Assembly: GCF_020514095.1 (NCBI RefSeq)
Contig: NZ_VTKY01000004.1
Location: 105,374 to 169,373, forward strand
Reading direction: 5' to 3'
Origin: Synechococcus sp. MU1643
GTDB taxonomy: Bacteria > Cyanobacteriota > Cyanobacteriia > PCC-6307 > Cyanobiaceae
Length of the DNA stretch: 64,000 nucleotides
Positions 17,684 through 28,856 of the stretch are shown in pieces. The stretch's first letter is position 1. Each line of letters opens with the position of its first letter. The notes below the pieces were generated by a model. The model was not told where the DNA came from. It worked only from the letters and a program-made list of their open reading frames with translations, and did no database searches. The position numbers and the translations under genes were made by a program.

Positions 17684-19258
17684 GTGGGCGAAGAAAAGCT
17701 TCAGCATTCAGACCAACGGGGCGGAACACTCGCCATCGATTTGGGCAGCACCACCACGGTGGTGGCCTATCAAGGGGCCAGATCCGCAACAGCCAATCTG
17801 CTGAACCTGCCCGCCATCTGTAGCCGGGCCGGTGAAATTCCAAGCCTGGTTTGGGAGGCGACGCAACGGCCCCTGATTGGCCGGCAGGTGCTCGAGTCAG
17901 GACTCAATGACTCCGTGGACATCCGTCTGCATCGCGACTTCAAGGGCCGCATCGGTCAAGCGGATGCCCCCGAGCAGCAAGCAGCCCGCTGGGCTGGAGA
18001 ACAGCTGCTTCAGCAAATCTGGAGCCGGCTCCCCAGCGATCTCGTGGTCGAGCGGCTGGTGCTGACCGCCCCGGTTGAGTGCTACCGGGCTTATCGCAGC
18101 TGGTTGCTGCAGGCCTGCACCACGCTGCCGGTAGCCGAGATCGCCCTGGTGGATGAACCCACAGCAGCCGCCATGGGTGCCGGCCTTCCAGCTGGTTCCA
18201 CCCTGCTGGTGGTGGACCTGGGCGGAAGCACCCTGGATCTGGCCCTGGTGGCTCTGGAAGGAGGGGAAGGTCGTGCCGCGCCGATCGCACAATTGCTACG
18301 GCTGGGGGGCCGCAGCCTGGGGGACAACAGCCGCCAGATGCTGCGCACAGCCAAGGTCCTAGGCAAGGCGGGGCTGCGCCTCGGGGGCCGTGACATCGAT
18401 CGCTGGATTGTGGACCGCTGTTGCCCGGGACAACCCGCCAGCGCCCCTCTACTCAATGCCGCCGAACGACTCAAATGCCGGCTGAGTGACACCGCTTTGC
18501 CCGAACGCGAGCCCCTGATGGAATTGGCGGTGGATGAGCAGGAGCATGTTCTCCGTCTGTCGCGCAGCGAACTCAACACTCTGCTGATGGAGCGCGGCTT
18601 CGGAGACGCGCTCGAACACCTGCTGGAGACCTGTCTCGCCGGCGGTCGCCGCAACAGCTGCAGCCTTGAGGATCTGGAGGGCGTTGTGGCCGTCGGAGGC
18701 GGTGCCCAGCTGCCTCTCCTGCGCCAATGGCTCACCGAGCACACAGCGCCAGCCCCTTTACTCACACCGCCACCGGTTGAAGCCGTGGCCCTGGGTGCGC
18801 TTCAACTCACCCCTGGGGTTTCCATTCGGGATGTGCTGCAACACGGCGTTTCCCTCCGCTTCTGGGATCAGCGCAGCAACAGCCACCGCTGGCATCCCCT
18901 CTTCGTGGCCGGTCAACCCTGGCCAAGCCCAGCCCCCCTGGAGCTCGTAGTGGCCGCCAGCCGGACTGGCCAACGCAGCTTGGAGCTGGTGCTGGGGGAA
19001 CCCATCCCCCAAGGGAGCCACGGTGTGATCTTTGTCGATGGTTTACCGACCCTGCAGGAGCAGACCGCCGGAGAGGTCTCCCACAAGCCCTGGCCGGGCG
19101 GCGAGCTGGTGCTACCCCTAGAATTCGCCGCGGAACAGGGCGAAGACTGCCTGCGGCTGCGCTGGAGCATCGGCAAGGAAGCGCAGCTTCAGCTGGAAAT
19201 CAACGATTTGCGCACCGGACGGACGTGGTCCCACCCAACGCTGGGGGCCGTCCGATAA
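17684..19258 (+). CDS. Hsp70/DnaK-like ATPase
   Basis: A 524-residue actin-fold ATPase of the Hsp70 superfamily, starting with GTG. Phosphate-1 motif LAIDLGSTTTVVAYQG, the connect motif ALVDEPTAAAMGAGLP, phosphate-2 motif LLVVDLGGSTLDLALV and adenosine motif VVAVGGGAQLPLLRQWL are in order. The region after about residue 385 keeps a beta-rich substrate-binding-like part (GVSLRFWDQRSN and following), but the protein is shorter than DnaK and lacks the helical lid and acidic tail. It is therefore a divergent Hsp70, not the housekeeping dnaK. The next gene, a membrane protein, is read in the same direction. Confidence 0.85.
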   Translation: MGEEKLQHSDQRGGTLAIDLGSTTTVVAYQGARSATANLLNLPAICSRAGEIPSLVWEATQRPLIGRQVLESGLNDSVDIRLHRDFKGRIGQADAPEQQAARWAGEQLLQQIWSRLPSDLVVERLVLTAPVECYRAYRSWLLQACTTLPVAEIALVDEPTAAAMGAGLPAGSTLLVVDLGGSTLDLALVALEGGEGRAAPIAQLLRLGGRSLGDNSRQMLRTAKVLGKAGLRLGGRDIDRWIVDRCCPGQPASAPLLNAAERLKCRLSDTALPEREPLMELAVDEQEHVLRLSRSELNTLLMERGFGDALEHLLETCLAGGRRNSCSLEDLEGVVAVGGGAQLPLLRQWLTEHTAPAPLLTPPPVEAVALGALQLTPGVSIRDVLQHGVSLRFWDQRSNSHRWHPLFVAGQPWPSPAPLELVVAASRTGQRSLELVLGEPIPQGSHGVIFVDGLPTLQEQTAGEVSHKPWPGGELVLPLEFAAEQGEDCLRLRWSIGKEAQLQLEINDLRTGRTWSHPTLGAVR

Positions 19259-19332
19259 GACGTCCGTCCACAGGCCCTTGGAACGGGAGCTGTCACTCCA
19301 TAGAACAGAACCAATGTTCAGCTCCACCCTTC

Positions 19333-20178
19333 GTGGCGGCACCGCGCCAACTGCTGCTGCGGCTCTGGGGTGTTGGAACCCTGGGACTGGTCCTGGCGAT
19401 TGCGACAGGTGCCTACTTGTGGGAACAACAACTGCCGGAGCGGCTCCAGAGCGCCCTCGACGCGAATGACTACGAGGCCTGCATCCGCACCAGTGAGCAA
19501 CTCGCATCCCTGCGCTGGTTGGGCGAAGGCGCACCGGAAGGGCAGGCCCTCTGCCGCCAGAAGCACGCCGAAGATCTCTGGGACCAAGGCGATCCGATCG
19601 CGGCCCTCACGCTGCAGCAGCAACTGGTCGCCTCGGGCCATGGCGATCTAGACCTCCATCGCAAGACTCTCGAACGCTGGCGCCAGGTCCTTATAGATCA
19701 GGCGATTGCTCTGTTTCGTGAGGGAGACCTGCAGCAGGCACTTGAGTTGCTGAATCCCCTGAAAGCCCCCGCACGCAGTTCGATCAGCCAACTCAGTGCA
19801 ACGCTGATGGAGATCTGGAACCGCAACCAGTTGGAAGAGCGTCGGTTGGTTCAACTAGTAGAGCAGGAACGCTGGTGGGAGGCCTTGGACAGCCTCAACA
19901 AACTCGACCATCCCTGGTGGCAGGAGCAGGCAAGCGCCACCCGTCAACAGGTGGTAAGCGCCATTCAGGCCCTCGGCGAGGCCAAGCAACACCAACAACA
20001 TCCAGCGGTGTATGCCGACGTGATCAGCGGTGACAGGCTGAATGCCGCCGTCGAGGACCAGTTGGTCCAAGGATTGGACCCCTGGTCGGCCTTTTCGATG
20101 GGCTGCAGCCACCTTGGTGGTCACGTCGAAGAGGACGGACCGGAAAGTTTCTGTCGGCGCTCATCCCCGAGCCCGTGA
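19333..20178 (+). CDS. Single-pass membrane protein with helical repeats, unknown function
   Basis: About 281 residues from GTG 19333. One N-terminal membrane helix (LWGVGTLGLVLAIATGAYLW) is followed by a long helical soluble region with TPR-like spacing (AIALFREGDLQQALELLNPL; QERWWEALDSLNKLDHPWW) and a C-terminal part ending in CSHLGGHVEEDGPESF. No family is recognised. It lies directly downstream of the Hsp70-like ATPase, suggesting a co-chaperone or envelope partner, by context only. The start is uncertain; the frame is open to 19225. Confidence 0.65.
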   Translation: MAAPRQLLLRLWGVGTLGLVLAIATGAYLWEQQLPERLQSALDANDYEACIRTSEQLASLRWLGEGAPEGQALCRQKHAEDLWDQGDPIAALTLQQQLVASGHGDLDLHRKTLERWRQVLIDQAIALFREGDLQQALELLNPLKAPARSSISQLSATLMEIWNRNQLEERRLVQLVEQERWWEALDSLNKLDHPWWQEQASATRQQVVSAIQALGEAKQHQQHPAVYADVISGDRLNAAVEDQLVQGLDPWSAFSMGCSHLGGHVEEDGPESFCRRSSPSP

Positions 20179-20208
20179 CAAAATGAGTTTGTGGATGACT
20201 CAGGTGCG

Positions 20209-20430
20209 ATGCAGGCGGGCGACAGGGTGACGGTGGAGGCATCCGTTGTTGTGTTCAACCATCCCGAACATCGGGGTCTGGCCTTTGACATGAAAGGCCA
20301 GACCGGTGAGGTGGCGAACGTTCTCAATGATTGGAAAGGTCGGGTGATCAGCCCAACGCTTCCCGTGATCGTTGCCTTCGGCCGCTACAAAGCCCATTTC
20401 CGAACCGACGAACTCAAGCCTGCCGGCTGA
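20209..20430 (+). CDS. ftrV: Ferredoxin-thioredoxin reductase, variable chain
   Basis: Structural subunit of the FTR heterodimer that passes electrons from ferredoxin to thioredoxin. The 73-residue SH3-like protein (MQAGDRVTVEASVVVFNHPE, DMKGQTGEVANVLNDWKGR, SPTLPVIVAFGRYKAHF) is typical. ATG 20209 fits the family start; a GTG at 20191 is also in frame. The 3' end overlaps the convergent pyrR by 17 bp. Confidence 0.93.
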   Translation: MQAGDRVTVEASVVVFNHPEHRGLAFDMKGQTGEVANVLNDWKGRVISPTLPVIVAFGRYKAHFRTDELKPAG

Positions 20431-20965
20431 CACGGCTGAGGAACACCCCCTCCTCACCATCAACATCCCTTAGGCGCAGCTCGATGGTTTCGCTGCGTCG
20501 GGTGGGAACATCGCGGCCACAGAAATCAGGCTGAATTGGGAGCTCCCTATGGCCTCGATCCACCATGGCCAGCAGCATCACCCGTTGCGGCCTCCCCCAG
20601 CTCTGCATGGCCTCCAACGCGGCACGCACAGTCCGCCCTGTGAAGATCACATCGTCAACCAGGATCACCTGGCGATCCTCAATGCTGGTGGGCAGGGTCG
20701 TTAGCTGGGGAAGACGGGTGCCAATGCGCTCCAGATCATCTCGATGGAACGTGGGATCAATGGCCCCCTGGAAGATGGCATGGCCCGTCAACCGCTCCAA
20801 TTCCCGCGCCAAAACCCTGGACAACTGAACGCCACGGGTGGGGATCCCCAACAGCATCAATCGACGACTGTCTTCGGCACTCTCCAGCACCTGTGACGCC
20901 AAACGCGCCAGGGTTAAACCAAGCTCATGCTCCGAGAGAATTTCGATGCGGTCTGGGTCGGCCAT
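20414..20965 (-). CDS. pyrR: Bifunctional pyr operon attenuator / uracil phosphoribosyltransferase PyrR
   Basis: 183-residue type I phosphoribosyltransferase. The PRPP-binding motif VILVDDVIFTGRTVRAALEAM is clear. GIPTRGVQLSRVLARELE and the flexible-loop region LTTLPTSIED fit PyrR. In Bacillus the protein binds pyr mRNA; no pyr genes or PyrR binding loops are visible nearby, so here the UPRTase role may dominate (inference). It stands alone on the minus strand between ftrV and gpmI. Confidence 0.9.
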   Translation of the reverse strand: MADPDRIEILSEHELGLTLARLASQVLESAEDSRRLMLLGIPTRGVQLSRVLARELERLTGHAIFQGAIDPTFHRDDLERIGTRLPQLTTLPTSIEDRQVILVDDVIFTGRTVRAALEAMQSWGRPQRVMLLAMVDRGHRELPIQPDFCGRDVPTRRSETIELRLRDVDGEEGVFLSRVSRQA

Positions 20966-21073
20966 GGAGGGTTGAGCGGTGCAGGGGTGTTGGGATTGGG
21001 TGAAACTGCAGCTTGAGGGCTGGCGTGGCGTTAAGTTGATTCTGCAAGAGTCCTTAAGAACCGTCGGTCGCGG

Positions 21074-22711
21074 GTGAACGTGGGGAAAAGCACTACCAAC
21101 GGTTCAGGACGCTCTGGGACAGTTGCACCGGTCGTTCTGGCCATTCTTGATGGCTGGGGTTACAGGAGTGCAAGCGAGCACAACGCGATCCAGCAAAGCG
21201 GCACTCCTGTAATGGATGCCCTCTGGCATGCCTATCCACACACCTTGATTGAGGCCAGTGGCTCCCATGTCGGACTGCCCGATCAACAGATGGGCAACTC
21301 TGAAGTGGGCCACCTGACCATCGGTGCAGGCCGCATCATTCGCCAGGAGTTGGTGCGGATCAGCGACACGGTGCGCAGCAACCAACTGGGCGACACCCAA
21401 GCGCTCAAGGAACTGGCCGAACGCACTCAAAAGCGGGGCGGGACCCTGCACCTGCTTGGCCTCTGCTCCGATGGCGGCGTCCACAGCCATGTGGACCATC
21501 TCTGTGGTCTGATCCACTGGGCTGCCGACAGCGGCCTCTCCGATCTCGCCGTGCATGCCATCACCGATGGTCGCGACACACCCACCCAAAGCGCACCGGA
21601 ATACATCAGCCAGGTTGAAGCAGCCCTGAGCCGAAGCGGCGTGGGCCAGCTCGCCAGCCTCTGTGGCCGTTACTGGGCCATGGACCGGGACAAGCGCTGG
21701 GAGCGAATCGAAAAGGCTTACAACCTCTACACCGATCCAAACATCGCTGTTGACAGCCGCACTGGAGACCAGGTGCTCGCAGACAGTTATGCCGAGGAGA
21801 TCACCGATGAATTCCTCGAACCGGTGCGGCTTCAGAACAGCGTCATCAAGGACGGCGACAGTGTTCTGGTTTTCAACTTCCGACCCGATCGCGCCCGCCA
21901 GATCGTGCAGGCGCTTTGCCTACGCAACTTCGAGGGGTTTGAGCGCAGCCACACTCCGGATTTAGACGTGGTGACCTTCACTCAGGTGGAACAAGACCTG
22001 CCCGTTCAAGTCGTCTTCCCTCCTGAGCCGCTCGACCAGCTGTTGGGGCATGTGGTAGCCGACGCCGGGCTGAAGCAATACCGCACTGCCGAAACGGAGA
22101 AGTATCCCCACGTCACTTACTTCATGAACGGTGGCATCGAACAGCCACTGTCGGGAGAAGAGCGTCACTTGGTGCCCTCGCCGAGGGTCGCCACCTATGA
22201 CCTTTCACCGGCGATGTCGGCCAAGCAACTCACCGACAGCTGTATTTCAGCCATTGAGAAGGCGGACTATTCGCTGATTGTGATCAACTACGCCAACCCC
22301 GACATGGTGGGGCATACCGGTGTGATGGATGCCGCCAAGGAGGCCATCCAAACCGTGGACGGCTGCATTGGCCGGTTGTTGGATGCGGTGGGGCGTCAGG
22401 GCGGAACCATGCTGATCACGGCTGATCATGGCAATGCAGAGATGATGCAGGGCCCGGATGGTCAAGTCTGGACCGCCCACACCACCAATCCTGTACCAGC
22501 GATCCTGATCGAGGGAGAACGGCGCAAGCTTCCTGGCCATGGCAACGCGATCACACTCCGCGATAACGGAGGCCTTGCCGATATTGCTCCGACCTTGCTG
22601 CAGATTCTTGACCTACCTCAACCGGCGGCCATGACCGGCCAAAGCCTGATTGCACCCATGTCCCACATGGATCCCACCCCCAAGACCGCTCGCCTTCCTC
22701 TTTCCGTCTGA
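21074..22711 (+). CDS. gpmI: 2,3-bisphosphoglycerate-independent phosphoglycerate mutase
   Basis: Interconverts 3- and 2-phosphoglycerate with two Mn ions. The 545-residue protein contains [12 protein letters not shown], the phosphoserine motif [49 protein letters not shown] and [10 protein letters not shown]. Start GTG 21074; a second GTG lies two codons later. The stop overlaps the secG start by one base. Confidence 0.97.
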   Translation: MNVGKSTTNGSGRSGTVAPVVLAILDGWGYRSASEHNAIQQSGTPVMDALWHAYPHTLIEASGSHVGLPDQQMGNSEVGHLTIGAGRIIRQELVRISDTVRSNQLGDTQALKELAERTQKRGGTLHLLGLCSDGGVHSHVDHLCGLIHWAADSGLSDLAVHAITDGRDTPTQSAPEYISQVEAALSRSGVGQLASLCGRYWAMDRDKRWERIEKAYNLYTDPNIAVDSRTGDQVLADSYAEEITDEFLEPVRLQNSVIKDGDSVLVFNFRPDRARQIVQALCLRNFEGFERSHTPDLDVVTFTQVEQDLPVQVVFPPEPLDQLLGHVVADAGLKQYRTAETEKYPHVTYFMNGGIEQPLSGEERHLVPSPRVATYDLSPAMSAKQLTDSCISAIEKADYSLIVINYANPDMVGHTGVMDAAKEAIQTVDGCIGRLLDAVGRQGGTMLITADHGNAEMMQGPDGQVWTAHTTNPVPAILIEGERRKLPGHGNAITLRDNGGLADIAPTLLQILDLPQPAAMTGQSLIAPMSHMDPTPKTARLPLSV

Positions 22712-22941
22712 TGTTGAACTCAATTTTGTCCTGGAGCTGGATCGGTACCGGCCTTCTGTTGATCGTCTTAGTGCTGCTGCATAGCCCCAAAGGTGATGGC
22801 ATGGGTGGTTTGGCGGCGAGCGGCAGCTCCATGTTCAGCAGCGCGAGCAGTGCTGAAGCAACGTTGAACCGGCTGACATGGACATGCCTGGCATTATTTT
22901 TGTCTTTGGCCGTGATCCTGAGTGCAGGTTGGCTGAACTGA
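22711..22941 (+). CDS. secG: Protein translocase subunit SecG
   Basis: Small two-helix partner of SecYE in the plasma and thylakoid membranes. The 76-residue product has two hydrophobic helices (GTGLLLIVLVLLHSPK and TCLALFLSLAVILSAGWL) around the conserved loop KGDGMGGLAASGSSMFSS. It follows gpmI in a TGATG overlap, a conserved cyanobacterial pairing. Confidence 0.93.
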   Translation: MLNSILSWSWIGTGLLLIVLVLLHSPKGDGMGGLAASGSSMFSSASSAEATLNRLTWTCLALFLSLAVILSAGWLN

Positions 22942-23347
22942 ATCAACCCGTTCAGAAACCCAATTTTGAGCATGCGTTCTTTGCAGGCAGCTTCAACCTG
23001 ATGGTTGAATTGCTCGTTCTCAACTTACCTCTCTGCTTCGATCAATTTCGCGAGCCACAAGAAGCTCAAATAAGCTCATAGAACACGAATCCAGAAAGCC
23101 AAGGCAAAACCAAGGTTGTATTGCAAGATCAAAAAACCAAGAGGTCTTCAAACAGCGAATTGACGAAAGCCATAGCGGCCTTGAACTTAAGTTGTGACGC
23201 TTCAGAAGCATCAAAATTATCCAACAAATCGTTGACCGAAAATCCATAGACCACTAACTCGATGCCGAAGCCAAGCATCGACAGAATTTGCCCAAAACAA
23301 CCAAGTAATTGCAGCCCAAAACGCTCAGGGACGAGAGGGCAAAAATC
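22942..23347 (+). other. AT-richer stretch with no established gene
   Basis: Between secG and the coiled-coil ORF the base composition becomes visibly more AT-rich and ORFs are short. The only protein-like stretch is the 49-codon minus-strand ORF at 23129-23278, listed separately. No repeat or tRNA is seen. Confidence 0.5.
23129..23278 (-). CDS. Possible small protein (49 aa)
   Basis: Begins MLGFGIELVVYGFSVNDLLD and ends FVNSLFEDLLVF; acidic and amphipathic. The reading frame continues without stop back to the stop codon of the upstream coiled-coil ORF at 23348, so it could be a remnant of a longer protein. No ribosome-binding site or family supports it strongly. Confidence 0.3.
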   Translation of the reverse strand: MLGFGIELVVYGFSVNDLLDNFDASEASQLKFKAAMAFVNSLFEDLLVF

Positions 23348-23701
23348 TCATCCAGGGCTTTGCAAACCTGATTTCAGAAAAGCAATTTCCTTGTAGACCC
23401 GATCGAGCTCGTACAACGTTTTTGTTTCCTTCTTTTCGAGGATTTCAACACGCTTCAACAAATCTTCCAGCAATTTATTTTGCAGAGATTCGACTTGGAC
23501 TTGCCTTTTTTGCGCACCTTTTGACGGCGCTGAAGCCGTGCTGGCTGTGGCAAGAATTCCTCCATCCGTTTCGACGTACAACAGTGCAAGACGCTCCAAC
23601 ACCTTGGAGTAGGCCTTGTCTTGCTGTCGGCAGAGGTCCTTGAAACGCTGCAGCGTCTCAGGAGCAAACTGGGCGGCAAAGGCACCGGGGCGTTGGGGCA
23701 T
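23348..23701 (-). CDS. Hypothetical protein with coiled coil
   Basis: About 117 residues from ATG 23701. An N-terminal helical part (FAAQFAPETLQRFKDLCRQQ, KAYSKVLERLALLYVETDG) looks like a small dimeric DNA-binding or RHH-like unit, followed by a Ser/Ala/Thr linker and a C-terminal coiled coil (QNKLLEDLLKRVEILEKKET). Base composition is more AT-rich than the neighbours. I do not recognise a family. It sits between secG and groL with AT-rich flanks, so it may be accessory. Confidence 0.55.
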   Translation of the reverse strand: MPQRPGAFAAQFAPETLQRFKDLCRQQDKAYSKVLERLALLYVETDGGILATASTASAPSKGAQKRQVQVESLQNKLLEDLLKRVEILEKKETKTLYELDRVYKEIAFLKSGLQSPG

Positions 23702-23844
23702 TTGTCCCGACACAACCATACATAGCAATACGTTAACCGGTGCAGAGATGCACCTCACCAACCTTCATGGCCTGCAACTGACGCCGCCCCCTACAAGCCA
23801 CATGTCTTGTAAAACCTAGGCCTTGCAAGACAGCTTCCGAGCAT

Positions 23845-23870
23845 AAAAAAGAGGCCCCACAGGACCTCTT
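23845..23870 (-). terminator. Intrinsic terminator of groS-groL
   Basis: On the minus strand AAGAGGTCC-TGTG-GGGCCTCTT followed by TTTTT. It lies about 55 bp beyond the groL stop. Confidence 0.85.
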
Positions 23871-23922
23871 GGCATGACTGGAGTTGGCGTGATCGGGTGG
23901 TCGCTCGACCACCCGCACTTCA

Positions 23923-25554
23923 TCAGTAGTCGAAGTCGCCGCCGCCCATGCCACCGGCAGGAGCTGCTTCCTTCTTCTCGGGAAGATCAGCCACGATGCA
24001 CTCGGTGGTCAGCACCATGCCAGCGATGGACGCGGCATTTTGCAGACCAGAGCGGGTCACCTTGGCGGGGTCGACGATGCCGGCAGCCAGCATGTCGACG
24101 TACTCGCCGGAAGCAGCGTTGAAGCCTTCGGCGCCAGCGCGAGCCTTGACGTTCTCAGCCACAACAGCGCCGTTGGCACCTGCGTTTTCAGCGATACGCA
24201 TCAACGGAGCGGTGAGAGCAGCAGCCACGATGTTGGCGCCGATCAGCTCCTCGCCGGACAGGCTGGAGGCAGCCCACTGCTCGAGGGCAGGAGCCAGGTG
24301 AGCCAGGGTGGTGCCGCCGCCAGGAACGATGCCTTCCTCAACAGCCGCCTTGGTGGCGTTGATGGCGTCCTCGAGACGGAGTTTCTTGTCCTTCATCTCG
24401 GTTTCGGTGGCCGCACCCACCTTCACCACAGCCACGCCACCGGCCAGCTTGGCCAGACGCTCCTGCAGCTTCTCCTTGTCGTACGTGGAGTCGGTCTCGT
24501 CCATCTGCTTCTTGATCTGTTCGCAGCGGGCGCCGACAGCCGCCTCATTGCCTTCGGCAACGATGGTAGTGGTGTCCTTATTGATCGTGATGCGACGGGC
24601 GGTGCCCAGCATCTCGAGCTTGGCGTTCTCCAGCTTGAGACCAGCGTCTTCGGTGATCAGCTGACCGTTGGTAAGCACAGCCATGTCTTCCAACATGGCC
24701 TTGCGGCGATCACCGAAACCAGGAGCCTTCACGGCGGCCACGTTCAGCACGCCCCGCAGACGGTTCACCACCAGGGTGGCGAGGGCTTCCTTCTCGATGT
24801 CCTCAGCAATGATCAGCAGAGGCTTGCCGGTGCGGGCGATTTGCTCCAGCACGGGCACCAGATCCTGCACCAGACCGATCTTTTTATCGGTAAGGAGGAT
24901 GTAGGGCTCGTCGAGGACGGCTTCCATCCGCTCGGTGTCGGTGGCGAAGTAAGGGGAGATATAGCCCTTATCGAAGCGCATGCCCTCGGTGACCTCGAGC
25001 TCGGTCTCCATGGACTTGCCCTCTTCGAGGGAGATCACACCTTCCTTGCCAACCTTGTCCATGGCATCGGCGATCATCTTGCCGACTTCTTCGTCGTTGC
25101 CAGCGGAGATGGTGCCGACCTGGGCGATGGCGTTGCTGTCAGCGATGGGCTTGGCCATTTCCTTGATCTTGCTGACCAGGAAATCGGAAGCCTTGTCGAT
25201 TCCCTTCTTCAGGGTGATGGCATTGGCACCGGCAGCCACATTGCGCAGACCCGCCTTGACCATGGCATGGGCCAAAACGGTCGCGGTGGTGGTGCCGTCA
25301 CCGGCAGCGTCGTTGGTTTTGGAGGCGGCCTGACGGATCAGAGCAACACCGGTGTTCTCGATGTGGTCTTCGAGCTCGATCTCCTTGGCGATGGTGACAC
25401 CGTCATTGATGATCTGAGGTGCACCGAACTTCTTCTCCAACACCACGTTGCGACCCTTGGGACCCAGGGTCACGGCGACGGCTTCACAGAGAATGTCAAT
25501 GCCTTTTTCGAGAGCGCGACGGGCGTTCTCGTTGTAGATGATGCGCTTTGCCAT
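23923..25554 (-). CDS. groL: Chaperonin GroEL (60 kDa)
   Basis: 543-residue ATP-dependent folding chamber subunit. It starts with [19 protein letters not shown] and has the nucleotide motifs [16 protein letters not shown] and [15 protein letters not shown], the signature [12 protein letters not shown], and a C-terminal [10 protein letters not shown] tail. It follows groS on the minus strand under the CIRCE operator. The Gly/Met-rich tail and operon position mark it as the groES-linked copy; cyanobacteria usually carry a second groEL elsewhere. Confidence 0.98.
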   Translation of the reverse strand: MAKRIIYNENARRALEKGIDILCEAVAVTLGPKGRNVVLEKKFGAPQIINDGVTIAKEIELEDHIENTGVALIRQAASKTNDAAGDGTTTATVLAHAMVKAGLRNVAAGANAITLKKGIDKASDFLVSKIKEMAKPIADSNAIAQVGTISAGNDEEVGKMIADAMDKVGKEGVISLEEGKSMETELEVTEGMRFDKGYISPYFATDTERMEAVLDEPYILLTDKKIGLVQDLVPVLEQIARTGKPLLIIAEDIEKEALATLVVNRLRGVLNVAAVKAPGFGDRRKAMLEDMAVLTNGQLITEDAGLKLENAKLEMLGTARRITINKDTTTIVAEGNEAAVGARCEQIKKQMDETDSTYDKEKLQERLAKLAGGVAVVKVGAATETEMKDKKLRLEDAINATKAAVEEGIVPGGGTTLAHLAPALEQWAASSLSGEELIGANIVAAALTAPLMRIAENAGANGAVVAENVKARAGAEGFNAASGEYVDMLAAGIVDPAKVTRSGLQNAASIAGMVLTTECIVADLPEKKEAAPAGGMGGGDFDY

Positions 25555-25632
25555 GGAAGGCGTTTCCTAATGAAGAGGATGGGTAAGGAAGGCTGAGTTG
25601 AGACTCAAGCCGCAATTTCAGCGGGGCTGATC

Positions 25633-25944
25633 TCAGTTGACGACAGCCAGGATGTCCTTCTCGGACAGCAGCACGTATTCATCGCTGCCGAGCTTGATGT
25701 CGGTGCCGGCGTACTTGCTGTAGAGGACCTTGTCGCCCACACCAACTTCGGGAGCCTGACGGCTGCCGTCGTCGTTGCACTTGCCGGGGCCCACCTGAAC
25801 CACTTCACCCACCTGGGGCTTTTCTTTGGCGGTGTCAGGCAGAAGGATGCCGCCGGCGGTCTTCTCTTCGGATTCAGAGACCTTGACGAACACGCGATCG
25901 CCGAGGGGTTTGACGGTCGAGACGCTGAGAGAAACAGCAGCCAT
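25633..25944 (-). CDS. groS: Co-chaperonin GroES
   Basis: 103-residue lid of the chaperonin. It contains [22 protein letters not shown], the mobile loop [25 protein letters not shown] and a C-terminal ILAVVN. ATG 25944 gives the family start ([14 protein letters not shown]); the frame is open further upstream. It is the first gene of the groSL operon; the CIRCE element is 53 bp upstream of the start. Confidence 0.97.
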   Translation of the reverse strand: MAAVSLSVSTVKPLGDRVFVKVSESEEKTAGGILLPDTAKEKPQVGEVVQVGPGKCNDDGSRQAPEVGVGDKVLYSKYAGTDIKLGSDEYVLLSEKDILAVVN

Positions 25945-25996
25945 GGGTATTTGCAGGAGCAGGGACAGGGCGCAATGCGCCACGCATCGACGCGAG

Positions 25997-26023
25997 TTGG
26001 CACTCGATGCCGATGAGTGCCAA
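25997..26023 (-). promoter_or_regulatory. CIRCE operator (HrcA binding site) of groSL
   Basis: A perfect 9-bp inverted repeat with 9-bp spacer: TTGGCACTC-N9-GAGTGCCAA. It differs from the consensus TTAGCACTC-N9-GAGTGCTAA at one symmetrical position per arm. It lies in the expected leader position upstream of groS. The repressor HrcA is not encoded in the window. Confidence 0.93.
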
Positions 26024-26106
26024 CGTATTCAACTGATCACCCCTCAGGCCAGACCTCCAGCTGTGCGGGTGACCGAACCGATAGTGGGCAACCACAGCAG
26101 TGGTAA

Positions 26107-27630
<1,524 letters not shown>

Positions 27631-27701
27631 TCACTGCGGGGGTGTGAATCACACCCCCGATCACGTTCTCGACAGTCCGTTCTCTTTTCGAACCAAGGTT
27701 C

Positions 27702-28112
27702 ATGTCCCTCACCCTCCGCGTGCTGGCAACAGACCAGAACGTCTTTGATGGCAGCGCCGACGAGGTGATCCTGCCCAGTACCACCGGTCAACTCGGCATC
27801 CTGCCTGGCCACATCTCCCTGCTTACCGCCATCGACATCGGCGTGCTTCGGGTGCGTGCCAACGGTGCTTGGAACTCCATCGCCCTGATGGGTGGTTTCG
27901 CCGAAGTGGATGCTGATGAAGTCACCGTTCTGGTGAACAAAGCCGAGCTGGGCAGCGCCATCGATGGCGCTGCCGCCGAGACCGCTTTCCAGAAAGCCAC
28001 CACCGTTGTGGCTGGCATGGAAGGCCAACCTGCTTCTCCAGAAAAGCTCAAAGCCCAGCAAAAGCTCAATGAAGCTCGCGCTCGTCTTCAGGCCAGCAAA
28101 ACAGCCGACTGA
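27702..28112 (+). CDS. atpC: ATP synthase subunit epsilon
   Basis: 136-residue regulatory F1 subunit: N-terminal beta-sandwich (MSLTLRVLATDQNVFDGSAD, VILPSTTGQLGILPGHI, NSIALMGGFAEVDADEVTVL) and a C-terminal helical hairpin (KLKAQQKLNEARARLQASK). It is the second gene of atpDC and has a strong terminator at 28148. Confidence 0.97.
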   Translation: MSLTLRVLATDQNVFDGSADEVILPSTTGQLGILPGHISLLTAIDIGVLRVRANGAWNSIALMGGFAEVDADEVTVLVNKAELGSAIDGAAAETAFQKATTVVAGMEGQPASPEKLKAQQKLNEARARLQASKTAD

Positions 28113-28147
28113 ATTCATCCAACTGTTCCACGGATGACATTTAACGC

Positions 28148-28176
28148 GCCAGGGGTTTCCGCCCCTGGCTTTTTTT
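28148..28176 (+). terminator. Intrinsic terminator of atpD-atpC
   Basis: GCCAGGGG paired with CCCCTGGC around TTTCCG, followed by a run of seven T. Confidence 0.93.
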
Positions 28177-28222
28177 AATGGTGGTTTTTGAGTCTTTAGT
28201 TAGAGCGCTGGGTGGCAGGCAC

Positions 28223-28247
28223 AAAAAAACCTGCCCGAAGGCAGGTT
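28223..28247 (-). terminator. Intrinsic terminator of the PSRP-3 gene
   Basis: On the minus strand ACCTGCC-TTCG-GGCAGGT followed by seven T. It lies about 30 bp beyond the stop of the gene at 28278. Confidence 0.92.
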
Positions 28248-28277
28248 TCTGTGGACAAACTCAAAAGCGGAGCGGAA

Positions 28278-28847
<570 letters not shown>

Positions 28848-28856
28848 TCAGATGTT

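Noticed and set aside
24040..25596. A 518-codon open frame antisense to groL
   Set aside because: Its His/Gly/Leu/Gln-rich composition is the mirror of the GroEL codons, and no domain is visible. GroEL on the other strand is certain.
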